Assembly: GCA_022711765.1 (NCBI GenBank)
Contig: JAKLEB010000001.1
Span: forward strand, 2,028,694 to 2,092,693
DNA: 64,000 nucleotides
Source of the DNA: Candidatus Krumholzibacteriota bacterium
Lineage (GTDB): Bacteria; Krumholzibacteriota; Krumholzibacteriia; LZORAL124-64-63
Reading direction: 5' to 3'
The notes under the pieces are model-generated. The model ran no database searches. It was given only the letters and a program-made list of their open reading frames with translations, and was not told where the DNA came from. The position numbers and the translations under genes are program-made. Within the stretch, counting starts at the first letter, position 1. Each line of letters starts with the position of its first letter. This document shows, piece after piece, positions 26,038-35,258 of the stretch.

Positions 26038-29000
26038 ATGGCGTCGAATCATCGTCAGGGCGTCGGCAATCTACACCAGCAAAAAGCCGGGATCCTCATC
26101 GCGATCCTCGCCACGGTGATCGCCGCGCTTGCGAGCGCCGCACCGTCGGCGGATGCGCCAGATGACGACGTCGCGCTCGCCGTCACGTCGATCACGGAGA
26201 CATCGACGGCCGACTTCGCCGGTGGCAGTCTCGCCGGGGCCATGGTCGCCGAGACCGACAACGGCGCCGCCGGCGGACAGCTCCGCCTCGCCGCGCCCCT
26301 GGGCGACCTCTTCCTCGCGGCGACCCTCGACTCTCTCTGGCACATCACCTATCCCACGTCCGGCTTCACGCCGGTGATCGAGGACGGTGTCCTCGACGTG
26401 CAGGAACGCAACGACGCGAACTACCAGGCTTCAGGCCTCGAGACCTGGGCCACCTTCGAGAACGGTGTCGTCTGCGAGGTGCGGGCGATGTTCCTTCCGG
26501 GCAGCGCGTTCGTGAACCTCGGCTTCACGTCGACCACGACCTCGGTCGGTCAGTGGATGTTCTTCTCGACGCGCGGCACTGGCAACCAGCAGGTACCGGT
26601 CATCAAGACCAGCCTGCGCAGCGCGGCCGGCAGCAGCGTGGACGTCCCCACGTCCACGACCTTCGGCGAGTGGCACGTCTTCCGGATCGTCTGGGTCGGC
26701 AGTACGGTCACCTACTACGTGGACGACGTCATGGTCGACCAGCGCACGAACGTGAGCATCACCCTGCCGCAACGGGTCGCGTTCTACAAGACCGGCGGCT
26801 CGGATTCTCCGTTCTTCGTCGACTGGGTGCGCGTGACGCCCTACACGACGAGCTCCGCCGCCTACGAGTCCCGAGTCCTCGATGCCGGCACGCCCGCTTC
26901 GCCGTGGACGGCGCTCGATTGGGCCGGCTCGACTCCGGACACGACGACCGTGACCTTCGAGACGCGCACCGGCGAGACGGCCGTCCCCGACACCACCTGG
27001 TCGGCTTGGTCGGCGCCCGCCGGCGACGACGTCACCAGTCCGGCCGGCCGCTACCTGCAGTACCGCGCGGTGATGAGCTCGACCGACCCGGCCGTGAGTC
27101 CCGTGATCGACGAGGTCAGCGTCGCCTACACGTATCCCGACGTGACCGCGCCGACCGTGACCGGCACTACCCCGCCGGACGGCGCGACCGACGTGGTGGT
27201 CGGCGCGTCGATCCTCGCCGGCTTCGACGAACCCATCGACCCGGCGACCCTGACGGCGGAGAGCTTCACCCTCGCCCCGACCGGCGGCTCCGCTCTCCCG
27301 GCGACCGTGAGCTACGACTCGATCGGCGACGTGGCGATCCTGACCCCGGCTGCGCCGCTCGCCTACGCGACCACGTACGAGGCGCGTGTCACGACGGCGG
27401 TGACCGACCTGGAAGCCAACCCACTCGCCGCCGATCACGTCTGGACCTTCACCACCGCGGCTCAGGACACGATCCCGCTTGCCGTCGTGTCGACGGTACC
27501 CGCGGCCGGCGCCACGAACATCCTCGCCCGCCGGCTCGTGACGGCGACCTTCAGCGAGGCCGTCGATCCAGCGACCCTGACCGCCACGAGCTTCACGGTC
27601 GCCCCGCTCGGCGGGTTGCCCGTGGACGCCACGGTGAGCTACGATCCCGCGGGATTCCGCGCGATCCTCGACTCGACGGTCGATCTGGACTGGGCGACCA
27701 CCTATGAGGTCCGGCTGAGCACGGCCGTGACCGATCTCTCGGGCAATCCGCTCGCCCAGGATGAGGTGTGGACGTTCACGACCCGCCTCGATGCACCGGT
27801 GACGATCACGGCGACCACGGACACCGATTTCGCTGCCGGCGAGCTCGGAGGACTCGCGATCTCCGAGGTCGACAGCAGCGCCGCGGCCGGCCAGCTGCGC
27901 CTGGACAGCCGCCTCTACGACTCGTTCCGCGAACCGACCCTCGATCCGCAGTGGCACGCGACGAACCCCGACGGCTACGCGCCGATCATCGAGAACGGCG
28001 TTCTCGACGTCCAGGAACGCGATGGCGAGACGTTCGATCTTTCGTCCATCGAGTCCTACCAGACCTGGGGACCGGGCGTCGTGCTCGAGGCGCGTGCGAT
28101 GTTCGTCCCCGGCAGCCGCTTCATCGATGTCGGTTTCGACGGGAGCACGATCAACAACAACCAGTACGCCTGGTTCTCCACGGCCGGGACCGGCGACCAG
28201 CCGGGCAACGAACGGATCTATGCGCGGTATCGCGAGTGGGACCACAACACGATCGCGCTGGAAACGACCGCCACCTTCAACGAGTGGCACGTCTTCAAGA
28301 TCATCTGGGCCCACGGACAACTCCAGTACTTCGTCGACGGCGTCCTCGAGGCGGAAGCGTCCAACGTGCTCATCACGACGCCGATGCGAGCGGCGTTCTA
28401 CAAGTCGGCGTACTCGGACACGCCATTCTACATCGACTGGATCCGGGTGACGCCGTATACCGAGTCGATCGGCACCTACAAGTCGCCCATCTTCGATGCC
28501 GGCGAGCCGGACGCGAACTGGATCGACCTGGACTGGTCCGGCTCGACGCCGGCCGCGACCGGGATCGCGTTCACGACTCGCAGCGGCGACACGCTCCCGC
28601 CCGATGAGACCTGGTCGGGGTGGTCGCCGGTCGACGGCGGCGACATCACGAGCCCGCCCGGGCGTTACGTCCAGTATCGAGCCGACCTCACGACGAGCGA
28701 CGACCTCGTGAGCCCGGTGATCGACGAGATCCACCTGAGTCGCGACCCCGTCCCTGACATGACGGCGCCGGCGGTGATCGCGACCGCGCCGGCGGACAGC
28801 GCGACCGGCGTCCCGCTGGATATCGTGGTCACGGCGACCTTCAGCGAGCCGCTCGATGCGGCCACGGTCACGGTCGAGACCTTCACCCTGACGCCGGAGG
28901 GCGGCGAGGCGATCGTCGCCATGGTCGCCGTGGACTCCACGTCAACCGTCGCGACCCTGACGCCGCAGGCCCTGCTCTCGAACGCGACCCTCTACGAGGC

Positions 29001-31350
29001 CCGCTTGACCACGGCCATCGCGGACACCGCGGCCAACAGCCTCGAGACCGACCACGTCTGGACCTTCACCACCGCGCCGCTCGACACCGTGGCGCCGGCG
29101 GTGATCGCGACCGCGCCGGCGGACAGCGCGACCGGCGTCCCGGTCGATGTCGTGGTCACGGCGACCTTCAGCGAGCCGCTCGACGCGGCCACGGTGACGG
29201 TCGAGACCTTCACCCTGACGCCGGAGGGCGGCGAGGCGATCCTCGCCACGGTCGCCATGGACTCCACGTCGACCGTCGCGACCCTGACGCCGCAGGCCCT
29301 GCTCCTGGGCGCGACCCTCTACGAGGCCCGCTTGACCGCCGCCATCGCGGACACGGCGGCGAACAACCTCGCCTCCGACCACGTCTGGACCTTCACCACC
29401 GCGACGCTCGACACCGTGGCGCCGGCGGTGATCGCGACCGCCCCGGCGGACAGCGCGACCGGCGTCCCGCTCGACGCGGTCGTCACGGCGATCTTCAGCG
29501 AGCCGCTCGATGCGGCCACGGTCACGGTCGAGACCTTCACCCTGACGCCGGAGGGCGGCGAGGCGATCCTCGCCACGGTCGCCATGGACTCCACGTCGAC
29601 GGTCGCGACCCTGACGCCGCAGGCCCAACTCTCGAGCGCGACCCTCTACGAGGCCCGCTTGACCACGGCCATCGCGGACACCGCGGCCAACAGCCTCGTT
29701 GCCGACCACGTCTGGGCCTTCACCACCGCGACGCTCGACACCGTGGCGCCGGCGGTGATCGCGACCGCCCCGGCGGACAGCGCGACCGGCGTTCCGCTCA
29801 ATGCGGTCGTCACGGCGACCTTCAGCGAGCCGCTCGATGCGGCCACGGTCACGGTCGAGACCTTCACCCTGACGCCGGAGGGCGGCGAGGCGATCGTCGC
29901 AATGGTCGCCGTGGACTCCACGTCGACCGTCGCGACCCTGACGCCGCAGGCCCTGCTCCTGGGCGCGACCCTCTACGAGGCCCGCTTGACCACGGCCATC
30001 ACGGACACCGCGGCCAACAGCCTGGCCTCCGACCATGTCTGGACCTTCACCACCGTGGCGGCCGACACCGTCGCGCCGGCAGTGATCGCGACCGCGCCGG
30101 CGGACAGCGCGACCGGCGTCCCGCTCGACGCGGTCGTCACGGCGATCTTCAGCGAGCCGCTCGATGCGGCCACGGTCACGGTCGAGACCTTCACCCTGAC
30201 GCCGGAGGGCGGCGAGGCGATCCTCGCCACGGTCGCCATGGACTCCACGTCGACGGTCGCGACCCTGACGCCGCAGGCCCAACTCTCGAGCGCGACCCTC
30301 TACGAGGCCCGCTTGACCACGGCCATCGCGGACACCGCGGCCAACAGCCTCGTTGCCGACCACGTCTGGGCCTTCACCACCGCGACGCTCGACACCGTGG
30401 CGCCGGCGGTGATCGCGACCGCCCCGGCGGACAGCGCGACCGGCGTTCCGCTCGATGCGGTCGTCACGGCGACCTTCAGCGAGCCGCTCGATGCGGCCAC
30501 GGTCACGGTCGAGACCTTCACCCTGACGCCGGAGGGCGGCGAGGCGATCGTCGCCATGGTCGCCGTGGACTCCACGTCGACGGTCGCGACCCTGACGCCG
30601 CAGGCCCAACTCTCGAGCGCGACCCTCTACGAGGCCCGCTTGACCACGGTCATCGCCGATACGGCCGGAAACCCGCTGGTCACCGAAGTCGTCTGGTCGT
30701 TCACCACGAGGCTCATCGATGCCGCCGCCCCGACGGTGACGGCCACCATTCCGGTCGCCAGCGCCGTCGGGATCCCGGTGGGCGTCGTGGTCACGGCGAC
30801 CTTCAGCGAGCCGCTCGACGCGGCCACGGTGACGGTCGAGACCTTCACCCTGACGCCGGAAGGCGGCGAGGCGATCGTCGCGACGGTCGCCGTGGACTCC
30901 ACGTCGACCGTCGCGACCCTGACGCCGCAGGCGCCCCTCCAGGAGGGAACGGAGTACGAGGCTCGCCTGACGACGACGGTCGCCGACACCGCCGGCAATC
31001 CCCTCGCCAGCGACCACGTCTGGACCTTCACGACGGTGTATCCCGTCGGAGTCCCTGCGGAGGTTCTGCCCGCGGCGACGGCCCTGCTGCCCAACGCGCC
31101 CAATCCGTTCAATCCGACGACGACAGTGTCCTTCGACCTCGCGCGCGACCAGCAGGTGGCGGTGCGGATCTACGCGGTCGACGGGCGGCTGGTCCGCACG
31201 CTGGCGGCCGGTCACCTCGCCGCCGGTCGCTACACCGAGTTGTGGAACGGCACGGACGACGGCGGACGCAGCGTGGCGACGGGCGTGTACCTGCTGCGTC
31301 TCGAATCCGCGGACCTCGTCCAGACGCGGAAGATGTCGCTGGTCAAATGA
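26038..31350 (+). CDS. Giant surface protein with Big_5 Ig-like repeats and FlgD-type sorting tail
   Basis: A 1770-residue exported protein. Layout: signal peptide (to about residue 40), LamG/concanavalin-like domain, two diverged Ig-like Big_5 domains, a second LamG-like domain, seven more Big_5 domains of exactly 109 residues each, and an FlgD-like tail starting LPNAPNPFNPTT and ending QTRKMSLVK. Each Big_5 unit reads like APAVIATAPADSATGVP ... FSEPLDAATVTVETFTL ... DHVWTFTT. The two halves (LamG plus Big_5) look like an internal duplication. GAGAGGGAC precedes the ATG. Likely a cell-surface or extracellular adhesin or carbohydrate-binding protein delivered by a type IX-like route; no secretion genes are nearby. 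The near-identity of repeats suggests recent expansion. Confidence 0.9.
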   Translation: MASNHRQGVGNLHQQKAGILIAILATVIAALASAAPSADAPDDDVALAVTSITETSTADFAGGSLAGAMVAETDNGAAGGQLRLAAPLGDLFLAATLDSLWHITYPTSGFTPVIEDGVLDVQERNDANYQASGLETWATFENGVVCEVRAMFLPGSAFVNLGFTSTTTSVGQWMFFSTRGTGNQQVPVIKTSLRSAAGSSVDVPTSTTFGEWHVFRIVWVGSTVTYYVDDVMVDQRTNVSITLPQRVAFYKTGGSDSPFFVDWVRVTPYTTSSAAYESRVLDAGTPASPWTALDWAGSTPDTTTVTFETRTGETAVPDTTWSAWSAPAGDDVTSPAGRYLQYRAVMSSTDPAVSPVIDEVSVAYTYPDVTAPTVTGTTPPDGATDVVVGASILAGFDEPIDPATLTAESFTLAPTGGSALPATVSYDSIGDVAILTPAAPLAYATTYEARVTTAVTDLEANPLAADHVWTFTTAAQDTIPLAVVSTVPAAGATNILARRLVTATFSEAVDPATLTATSFTVAPLGGLPVDATVSYDPAGFRAILDSTVDLDWATTYEVRLSTAVTDLSGNPLAQDEVWTFTTRLDAPVTITATTDTDFAAGELGGLAISEVDSSAAAGQLRLDSRLYDSFREPTLDPQWHATNPDGYAPIIENGVLDVQERDGETFDLSSIESYQTWGPGVVLEARAMFVPGSRFIDVGFDGSTINNNQYAWFSTAGTGDQPGNERIYARYREWDHNTIALETTATFNEWHVFKIIWAHGQLQYFVDGVLEAEASNVLITTPMRAAFYKSAYSDTPFYIDWIRVTPYTESIGTYKSPIFDAGEPDANWIDLDWSGSTPAATGIAFTTRSGDTLPPDETWSGWSPVDGGDITSPPGRYVQYRADLTTSDDLVSPVIDEIHLSRDPVPDMTAPAVIATAPADSATGVPLDIVVTATFSEPLDAATVTVETFTLTPEGGEAIVAMVAVDSTSTVATLTPQALLSNATLYEARLTTAIADTAANSLETDHVWTFTTAPLDTVAPAVIATAPADSATGVPVDVVVTATFSEPLDAATVTVETFTLTPEGGEAILATVAMDSTSTVATLTPQALLLGATLYEARLTAAIADTAANNLASDHVWTFTTATLDTVAPAVIATAPADSATGVPLDAVVTAIFSEPLDAATVTVETFTLTPEGGEAILATVAMDSTSTVATLTPQAQLSSATLYEARLTTAIADTAANSLVADHVWAFTTATLDTVAPAVIATAPADSATGVPLNAVVTATFSEPLDAATVTVETFTLTPEGGEAIVAMVAVDSTSTVATLTPQALLLGATLYEARLTTAITDTAANSLASDHVWTFTTVAADTVAPAVIATAPADSATGVPLDAVVTAIFSEPLDAATVTVETFTLTPEGGEAILATVAMDSTSTVATLTPQAQLSSATLYEARLTTAIADTAANSLVADHVWAFTTATLDTVAPAVIATAPADSATGVPLDAVVTATFSEPLDAATVTVETFTLTPEGGEAIVAMVAVDSTSTVATLTPQAQLSSATLYEARLTTVIADTAGNPLVTEVVWSFTTRLIDAAAPTVTATIPVASAVGIPVGVVVTATFSEPLDAATVTVETFTLTPEGGEAIVATVAVDSTSTVATLTPQAPLQEGTEYEARLTTTVADTAGNPLASDHVWTFTTVYPVGVPAEVLPAATALLPNAPNPFNPTTTVSFDLARDQQVAVRIYAVDGRLVRTLAAGHLAAGRYTELWNGTDDGGRSVATGVYLLRLESADLVQTRKMSLVK
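28756..31038 (+). repeat. Seven tandem 327-bp repeats inside the giant surface protein
   Basis: Units begin at 28756, 29083, 29410, 29737, 30064, 30391 and 30718. Unit 3 and unit 5 encode near-identical 109-residue domains; units 4 and 6 are also close, so the pair 3-4 appears duplicated as a 654-bp block. Unit 7 is the most diverged. High DNA identity makes the copy number unstable and assembly error possible. Confidence 0.95.
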
Positions 31351-31379
31351 CACCCGCGGTTCCGCATCCGGTCGACGAA

Positions 31380-31405
31380 AGGGCCCCGGCTCGCGCCGGG
31401 GCCCT
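31380..31405. terminator. Bidirectional hairpin between surface protein and C25 protease
   Basis: AGGGCCCCGGC and GCCGGGGCCCT form a perfect 11-bp stem with a TCGC tetraloop, between two convergent genes. Preceded on the plus strand by AA; no T tract. Confidence 0.7.
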
Positions 31406-31444
31406 GATCGTACGCACCATGAGTCCAGCCCCCACGGGCGTCGA

Positions 31445-34400
31445 TTACTTCAGCAACAGCATCTTGCTGGTCAGCAACTCGCCGTTCGCGCTCAGCCTGC
31501 TGAAGTAGACGCCGCTCGGCACGACGCCGCCCCGTTCGTCGACGCCCTGCCAGACGACCTCGTGCCGGCCCGTGTCGACCATGCCCGTCACGAGCGTGGT
31601 CACGCGTCGACCGGACACGTCGTACACGGCGAGATCGACCTCGCTCGCGCGCGGCACGGTGAACGTGATCCGCGTCTGCGGGTTGAACGGGTTCGGGAAG
31701 CAACGTTCGAGCGTCAGGACTCCCGGCAGGTCGGGTTCATCCCCGACCGCCGTCGAAACGCCGTAGTACGCATCGAGCAGGAAGTCGTCGACCGCCGCCT
31801 CGACCAGCGACCCGAGGTTCGCGTCGCTCGCGACGAAGCGCAACTGCACCTGGTCGGTCAGCTCGATGTACGCGTCGAGCATAAACGTGAACTGCTGCCA
31901 GGTCGCGGCGGACGCCTGCGTGTGCTCCAGTACGACCCAGGTCGCCCCGTCGTTGGTGACCGCCACGTCCCACCAGTCCTCGCCCGGATTGTTGCCCAGG
32001 TTGTTCGTGTACCAACGCCAGTAGCTGACGGTAGCGCCGAGCGCGTTCGAGAGATCGAAGACCGGCGACAGCAGGGTCGTCGTGCCGCCGTCCACGTCCG
32101 CGGCGCCCGCGGCCTCGCCCGCGCCCGCGTTGCCGGTGACGAAACAGATCGTCCCCGGTGCCGGCGTGTGGTCGTCTTCGGTCTGGACAACCGCGCTGTT
32201 GTACGTCGTGCCGACCGGGTCGGCGCGGACCCACTGCCCCGACGTCGCCGTGTCGCCCGCGATGCCGACGAGCCAGCCGCGATCGACCTCGACGTCGTCG
32301 AACCAGCCGCCCACTGGCAGGTTGAACTCGAGATCGGCCTGGTAGCCCGAGACGGTGGCGACCGCCAGCGCGAAGGTCAGCATGCTCGGCTCGGGACAGG
32401 CCGCGAGCACCTCGACGTCGAAGGTGCCGATCCACCCGTTGTGGCCCGCGGCCACCAGCGAGCAGCTGCCGCCGGAACCGTGGACGATCACGTTGGGATC
32501 GGCGCAGCTGAGGATCCCGCTCACCGCCGTGGCGTCCGAACCGCCGCTGTTGTGGAGCGCGATCTGGAGCTGGAAGACCTCGCCGGCATCCGCGGTGCCG
32601 CTGCCGTCGCCGCCGCTGTCGTCGTCGACGAGGCCATTGCCCGCGGCGAGCACCGGCGCCTGGACCGGCAAGGTGAACGGCAGATTCCACGATCCGTTGC
32701 TGCCGGTCACGAGCAGGGACAACTGGGCGAGGTAGCCGTCCGGAGCGGCGCCGAGCACCGTGATCGTGAACGGCGTGTCGCAGCTCGCGCTGGCGCCGGC
32801 CGGGATGTCCGCATAGGTGGCGTCGGCGGTCACGATCTCGATGTACCGGTCGATGCTCGCGATCTGGGCGGTCAGGTTCTCTGCCGGATCCACGCCGACG
32901 TTCTCCAGCGTGACGACGAGGTCGAAGGTCTCGCCGGCGTCCGCGAGGTTGTCGCCGTCGCCGGCCGGATCCCAGACCGCGAGGCCGTCGAACACCAGGA
33001 ACGGACCTTCCGGCGGCAGCACCTCGACCGGCGCCTGAACGGTGACCTTGTTGTAGGCCGTCACCGTGAGCGTGAGGGCCATGGGGTCGGCCGGCGGTTC
33101 GGCGATGACGATCGTCGCGTGACCGCCGGCGTCGGCCAGCGCCGTGCCGTAGAGCACGCCGTCGCCGTAGAGCGCGCAGAGGGCGCCCGGGGTCCCGGTG
33201 TCCACGCTGTACTCGTTCATGCCGATCAGGAGCACGCCCGAGTGCGCGACGGTCATCGTCGCCGCGGCCTTGGTGCGGACGGCCAGCGACGGGTCGCCGA
33301 AGATCGTCCAGTTGAGGAACTCGTTGACGCCGGCGGTGCCGTACTCGTCCATCATCTGGCAGGAGCCGTTGAACCACAAGCCGCCGATCGTGCGCATCTC
33401 GTCGCCGACCAGGAGGTCGATCGCCGCGTCCTGACCGCACATGGGCGGATCCCACGACTGGCTGATGTAGGACATGTACGTGGCGATGGCGCCGGTCGGC
33501 ACGCCGCCGTTGGCGGCGCGCAGCCACGCCTCGGCGAAGCAAGTGCCCGAGAAGGTGCCGTTGTTGCAGGCGACGCTCAGGATGAACGGCAGCTTGTTCT
33601 GGTTGGTCAACGCCGCCACGTGCGTGTTGCTGAAGCCGGTCGAGCTCCAGGCTGTCTGGCTGCCGTGGCCGGTGTAGTTGACGATGCCGCGCCCGGCGTT
33701 GAGCGCCGCCGTGACCATGGCCGCCGTGCCGGACGGATCGTAGATCTGGTCGACGCCGAGATAGCCGTAGGCGAGCAGCTTCTGGCGGATCACGTCCATG
33801 TGCTGGTTGTCGTACTCGTTGTCGTCGCCCGGCCCCTGGTTGGACGCGATGCCCGTGCCGTACTGCGGCCAGGTGAGATCCGCGGCGTGGTCGCGCTCGT
33901 AGGTGATGGTGCGCAGGACCTGCGTGGCGACCTGGGAAGCGTTCTCGGCCGAGAAGCGTCCGACGAAGAGGTCGGGATAGCTGTCGCTGCCCAGCAGCGT
34001 CGAATACTCGGGGTCGGAGTCGGCGCCGATCGGGATCTGCGCGAGATCGCCCACCAGCAAGACATAGGCGGGCGCCCAGCTCGCCAGCGCGTTGCCGATG
34101 TAGCTCTTGATCTGCGAGAACGTCGAGCCGGTCTCCGAGAGGGTGACCAACCGCGTGTCGAGGCCCTTCTGCAGCTTCCATTCGACGAGCGGCTGCATCG
34201 ACGCCGCGAACGCGTCGTAGGCGACGATCAGCAGACCGCCGTCCTCCTCCACCGGGACGTAGCGCGACGGCAACCCATTCAGGAAGTGGCTCTCGTAGAG
34301 CCGCGCAAACTGCCGGTCGACGGTCGTGAACGGACTGGTGCGAACCAGGACGTTGGCGCCGGAGCCGCCCGAATCCGCGACTTCGATGACCAGGCGCCGG

Positions 34401-34981
34401 TGGACGCGCAGGATCTGATCGGCGGGCAGGTACTGGAACACGTTGGCCGCCACGACCATCCCGCGCAGGTCGCGCACGATGTGGGGATCCTCGCCCATGA
34501 CGACCGTGTCGGGCCAGGTCCGGTCAGACTGGTAGAACGGCGCGAACACGTAGGGAACGCTGGCGGGATCGATCGCGCGCGAGAGGTTGCCCTTGGACGG
34601 GGCCACCGGCATGTCCGGCAGGTCGACATCGTCGGCCGAGAGCACGGTGACGGACATGGCGCGGTCGTCCGGGATGCAGAGCGCCGTGCGGACCGACGGC
34701 AAGGCCGGGTATCCGGCCTCCAGGAGCCGGGCGATTCCCGGCACGGTGATCTCGTAGTAGGTCTCGCCGCCGATCAGGACCGGAGTCGCCTCGAAGCCGC
34801 CGACCGTGACCGAGTAGACGATGCGGCCGTCGTCGTTCGCGAGCAGCTCCACCGCCAGCGGATCGCCGCCGCCGAGGTCGATCCAGGCAGCGAACGCGGA
34901 CATCGGGGCGAGGGCGACCGCGAGAGCCAGCGCGCCGAGCAGGCGGGCGCCGGCAATGCGGGTGGGGTAACAAGTGCGCAT
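31445..34981 (-). CDS. Gingipain-type cysteine protease (C25) with FlgD-type sorting tail
   Basis: A 1178-residue secreted protease. Signal peptide to about residue 31, an N-terminal prodomain-like region, then the caspase-like C25 fold with His439 in NYTGHGSQ and Cys472 in SVACNNG, the catalytic dyad of gingipains. After the catalytic part come several Ig-like domains (DAGETFDLVVTLENVG, DAGEVFQLQIALHNSG repeats), a jelly-roll-like module with KINs such as WWDVAVTNDGATW, and a tail beginning FPNPFNPQTRITF and ending LTSKMLLLK. GGAGG stands 7 nt before the ATG. In Porphyromonas such enzymes are exported by the type IX system, cut at Arg or Lys, and mature other tailed proteins. Specificity here is unknown. 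Confidence 0.93.
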   Translation of the reverse strand: MRTCYPTRIAGARLLGALALAVALAPMSAFAAWIDLGGGDPLAVELLANDDGRIVYSVTVGGFEATPVLIGGETYYEITVPGIARLLEAGYPALPSVRTALCIPDDRAMSVTVLSADDVDLPDMPVAPSKGNLSRAIDPASVPYVFAPFYQSDRTWPDTVVMGEDPHIVRDLRGMVVAANVFQYLPADQILRVHRRLVIEVADSGGSGANVLVRTSPFTTVDRQFARLYESHFLNGLPSRYVPVEEDGGLLIVAYDAFAASMQPLVEWKLQKGLDTRLVTLSETGSTFSQIKSYIGNALASWAPAYVLLVGDLAQIPIGADSDPEYSTLLGSDSYPDLFVGRFSAENASQVATQVLRTITYERDHAADLTWPQYGTGIASNQGPGDDNEYDNQHMDVIRQKLLAYGYLGVDQIYDPSGTAAMVTAALNAGRGIVNYTGHGSQTAWSSTGFSNTHVAALTNQNKLPFILSVACNNGTFSGTCFAEAWLRAANGGVPTGAIATYMSYISQSWDPPMCGQDAAIDLLVGDEMRTIGGLWFNGSCQMMDEYGTAGVNEFLNWTIFGDPSLAVRTKAAATMTVAHSGVLLIGMNEYSVDTGTPGALCALYGDGVLYGTALADAGGHATIVIAEPPADPMALTLTVTAYNKVTVQAPVEVLPPEGPFLVFDGLAVWDPAGDGDNLADAGETFDLVVTLENVGVDPAENLTAQIASIDRYIEIVTADATYADIPAGASASCDTPFTITVLGAAPDGYLAQLSLLVTGSNGSWNLPFTLPVQAPVLAAGNGLVDDDSGGDGSGTADAGEVFQLQIALHNSGGSDATAVSGILSCADPNVIVHGSGGSCSLVAAGHNGWIGTFDVEVLAACPEPSMLTFALAVATVSGYQADLEFNLPVGGWFDDVEVDRGWLVGIAGDTATSGQWVRADPVGTTYNSAVVQTEDDHTPAPGTICFVTGNAGAGEAAGAADVDGGTTTLLSPVFDLSNALGATVSYWRWYTNNLGNNPGEDWWDVAVTNDGATWVVLEHTQASAATWQQFTFMLDAYIELTDQVQLRFVASDANLGSLVEAAVDDFLLDAYYGVSTAVGDEPDLPGVLTLERCFPNPFNPQTRITFTVPRASEVDLAVYDVSGRRVTTLVTGMVDTGRHEVVWQGVDERGGVVPSGVYFSRLSANGELLTSKMLLLK

Positions 34982-35258
34982 AGGATGACCTCCGTCCGGA
35001 CAGGCGACGATTCGGCGAAAACGACCACTCGCGCCGGCCCCCGGGGTGGTGGGCCGGACGTTTCTTGTTGATCATAGCACTTCCAAGGATTTCTGAGGGG
35101 CCATTTTCCACTGGCGGCCCATCGTCCGGTCGGACCATCCGCCATGGTCGCTGCCGGTCGGCGAACAGGCCGGCCAGTCGCCACGGGCCCGGCGGTTGAC
35201 CCCGGGCGCAGCAAGGGGTTTTAATCGCCGCTCAACCCGATCCCCAGAGAGGTCGCCG

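Noticed and set aside
28756..31038. Regular spacing that might suggest a CRISPR-like array
   Set aside because: Repeats are 327 bp, translated throughout and lack unique spacers; they are protein domains.
28942..31353. 803-codon open frame on the minus strand across the Big_5 repeats
   Set aside because: It is the antisense of a repetitive gene; no ribosome site, no family, composition (Arg/Gly/Asp) typical of shadow frames.
31562..35071. 1169-codon plus-strand frame opposite the C25 protease
   Set aside because: Shadow of a real gene with clear catalytic motifs and signal peptide on the other strand.
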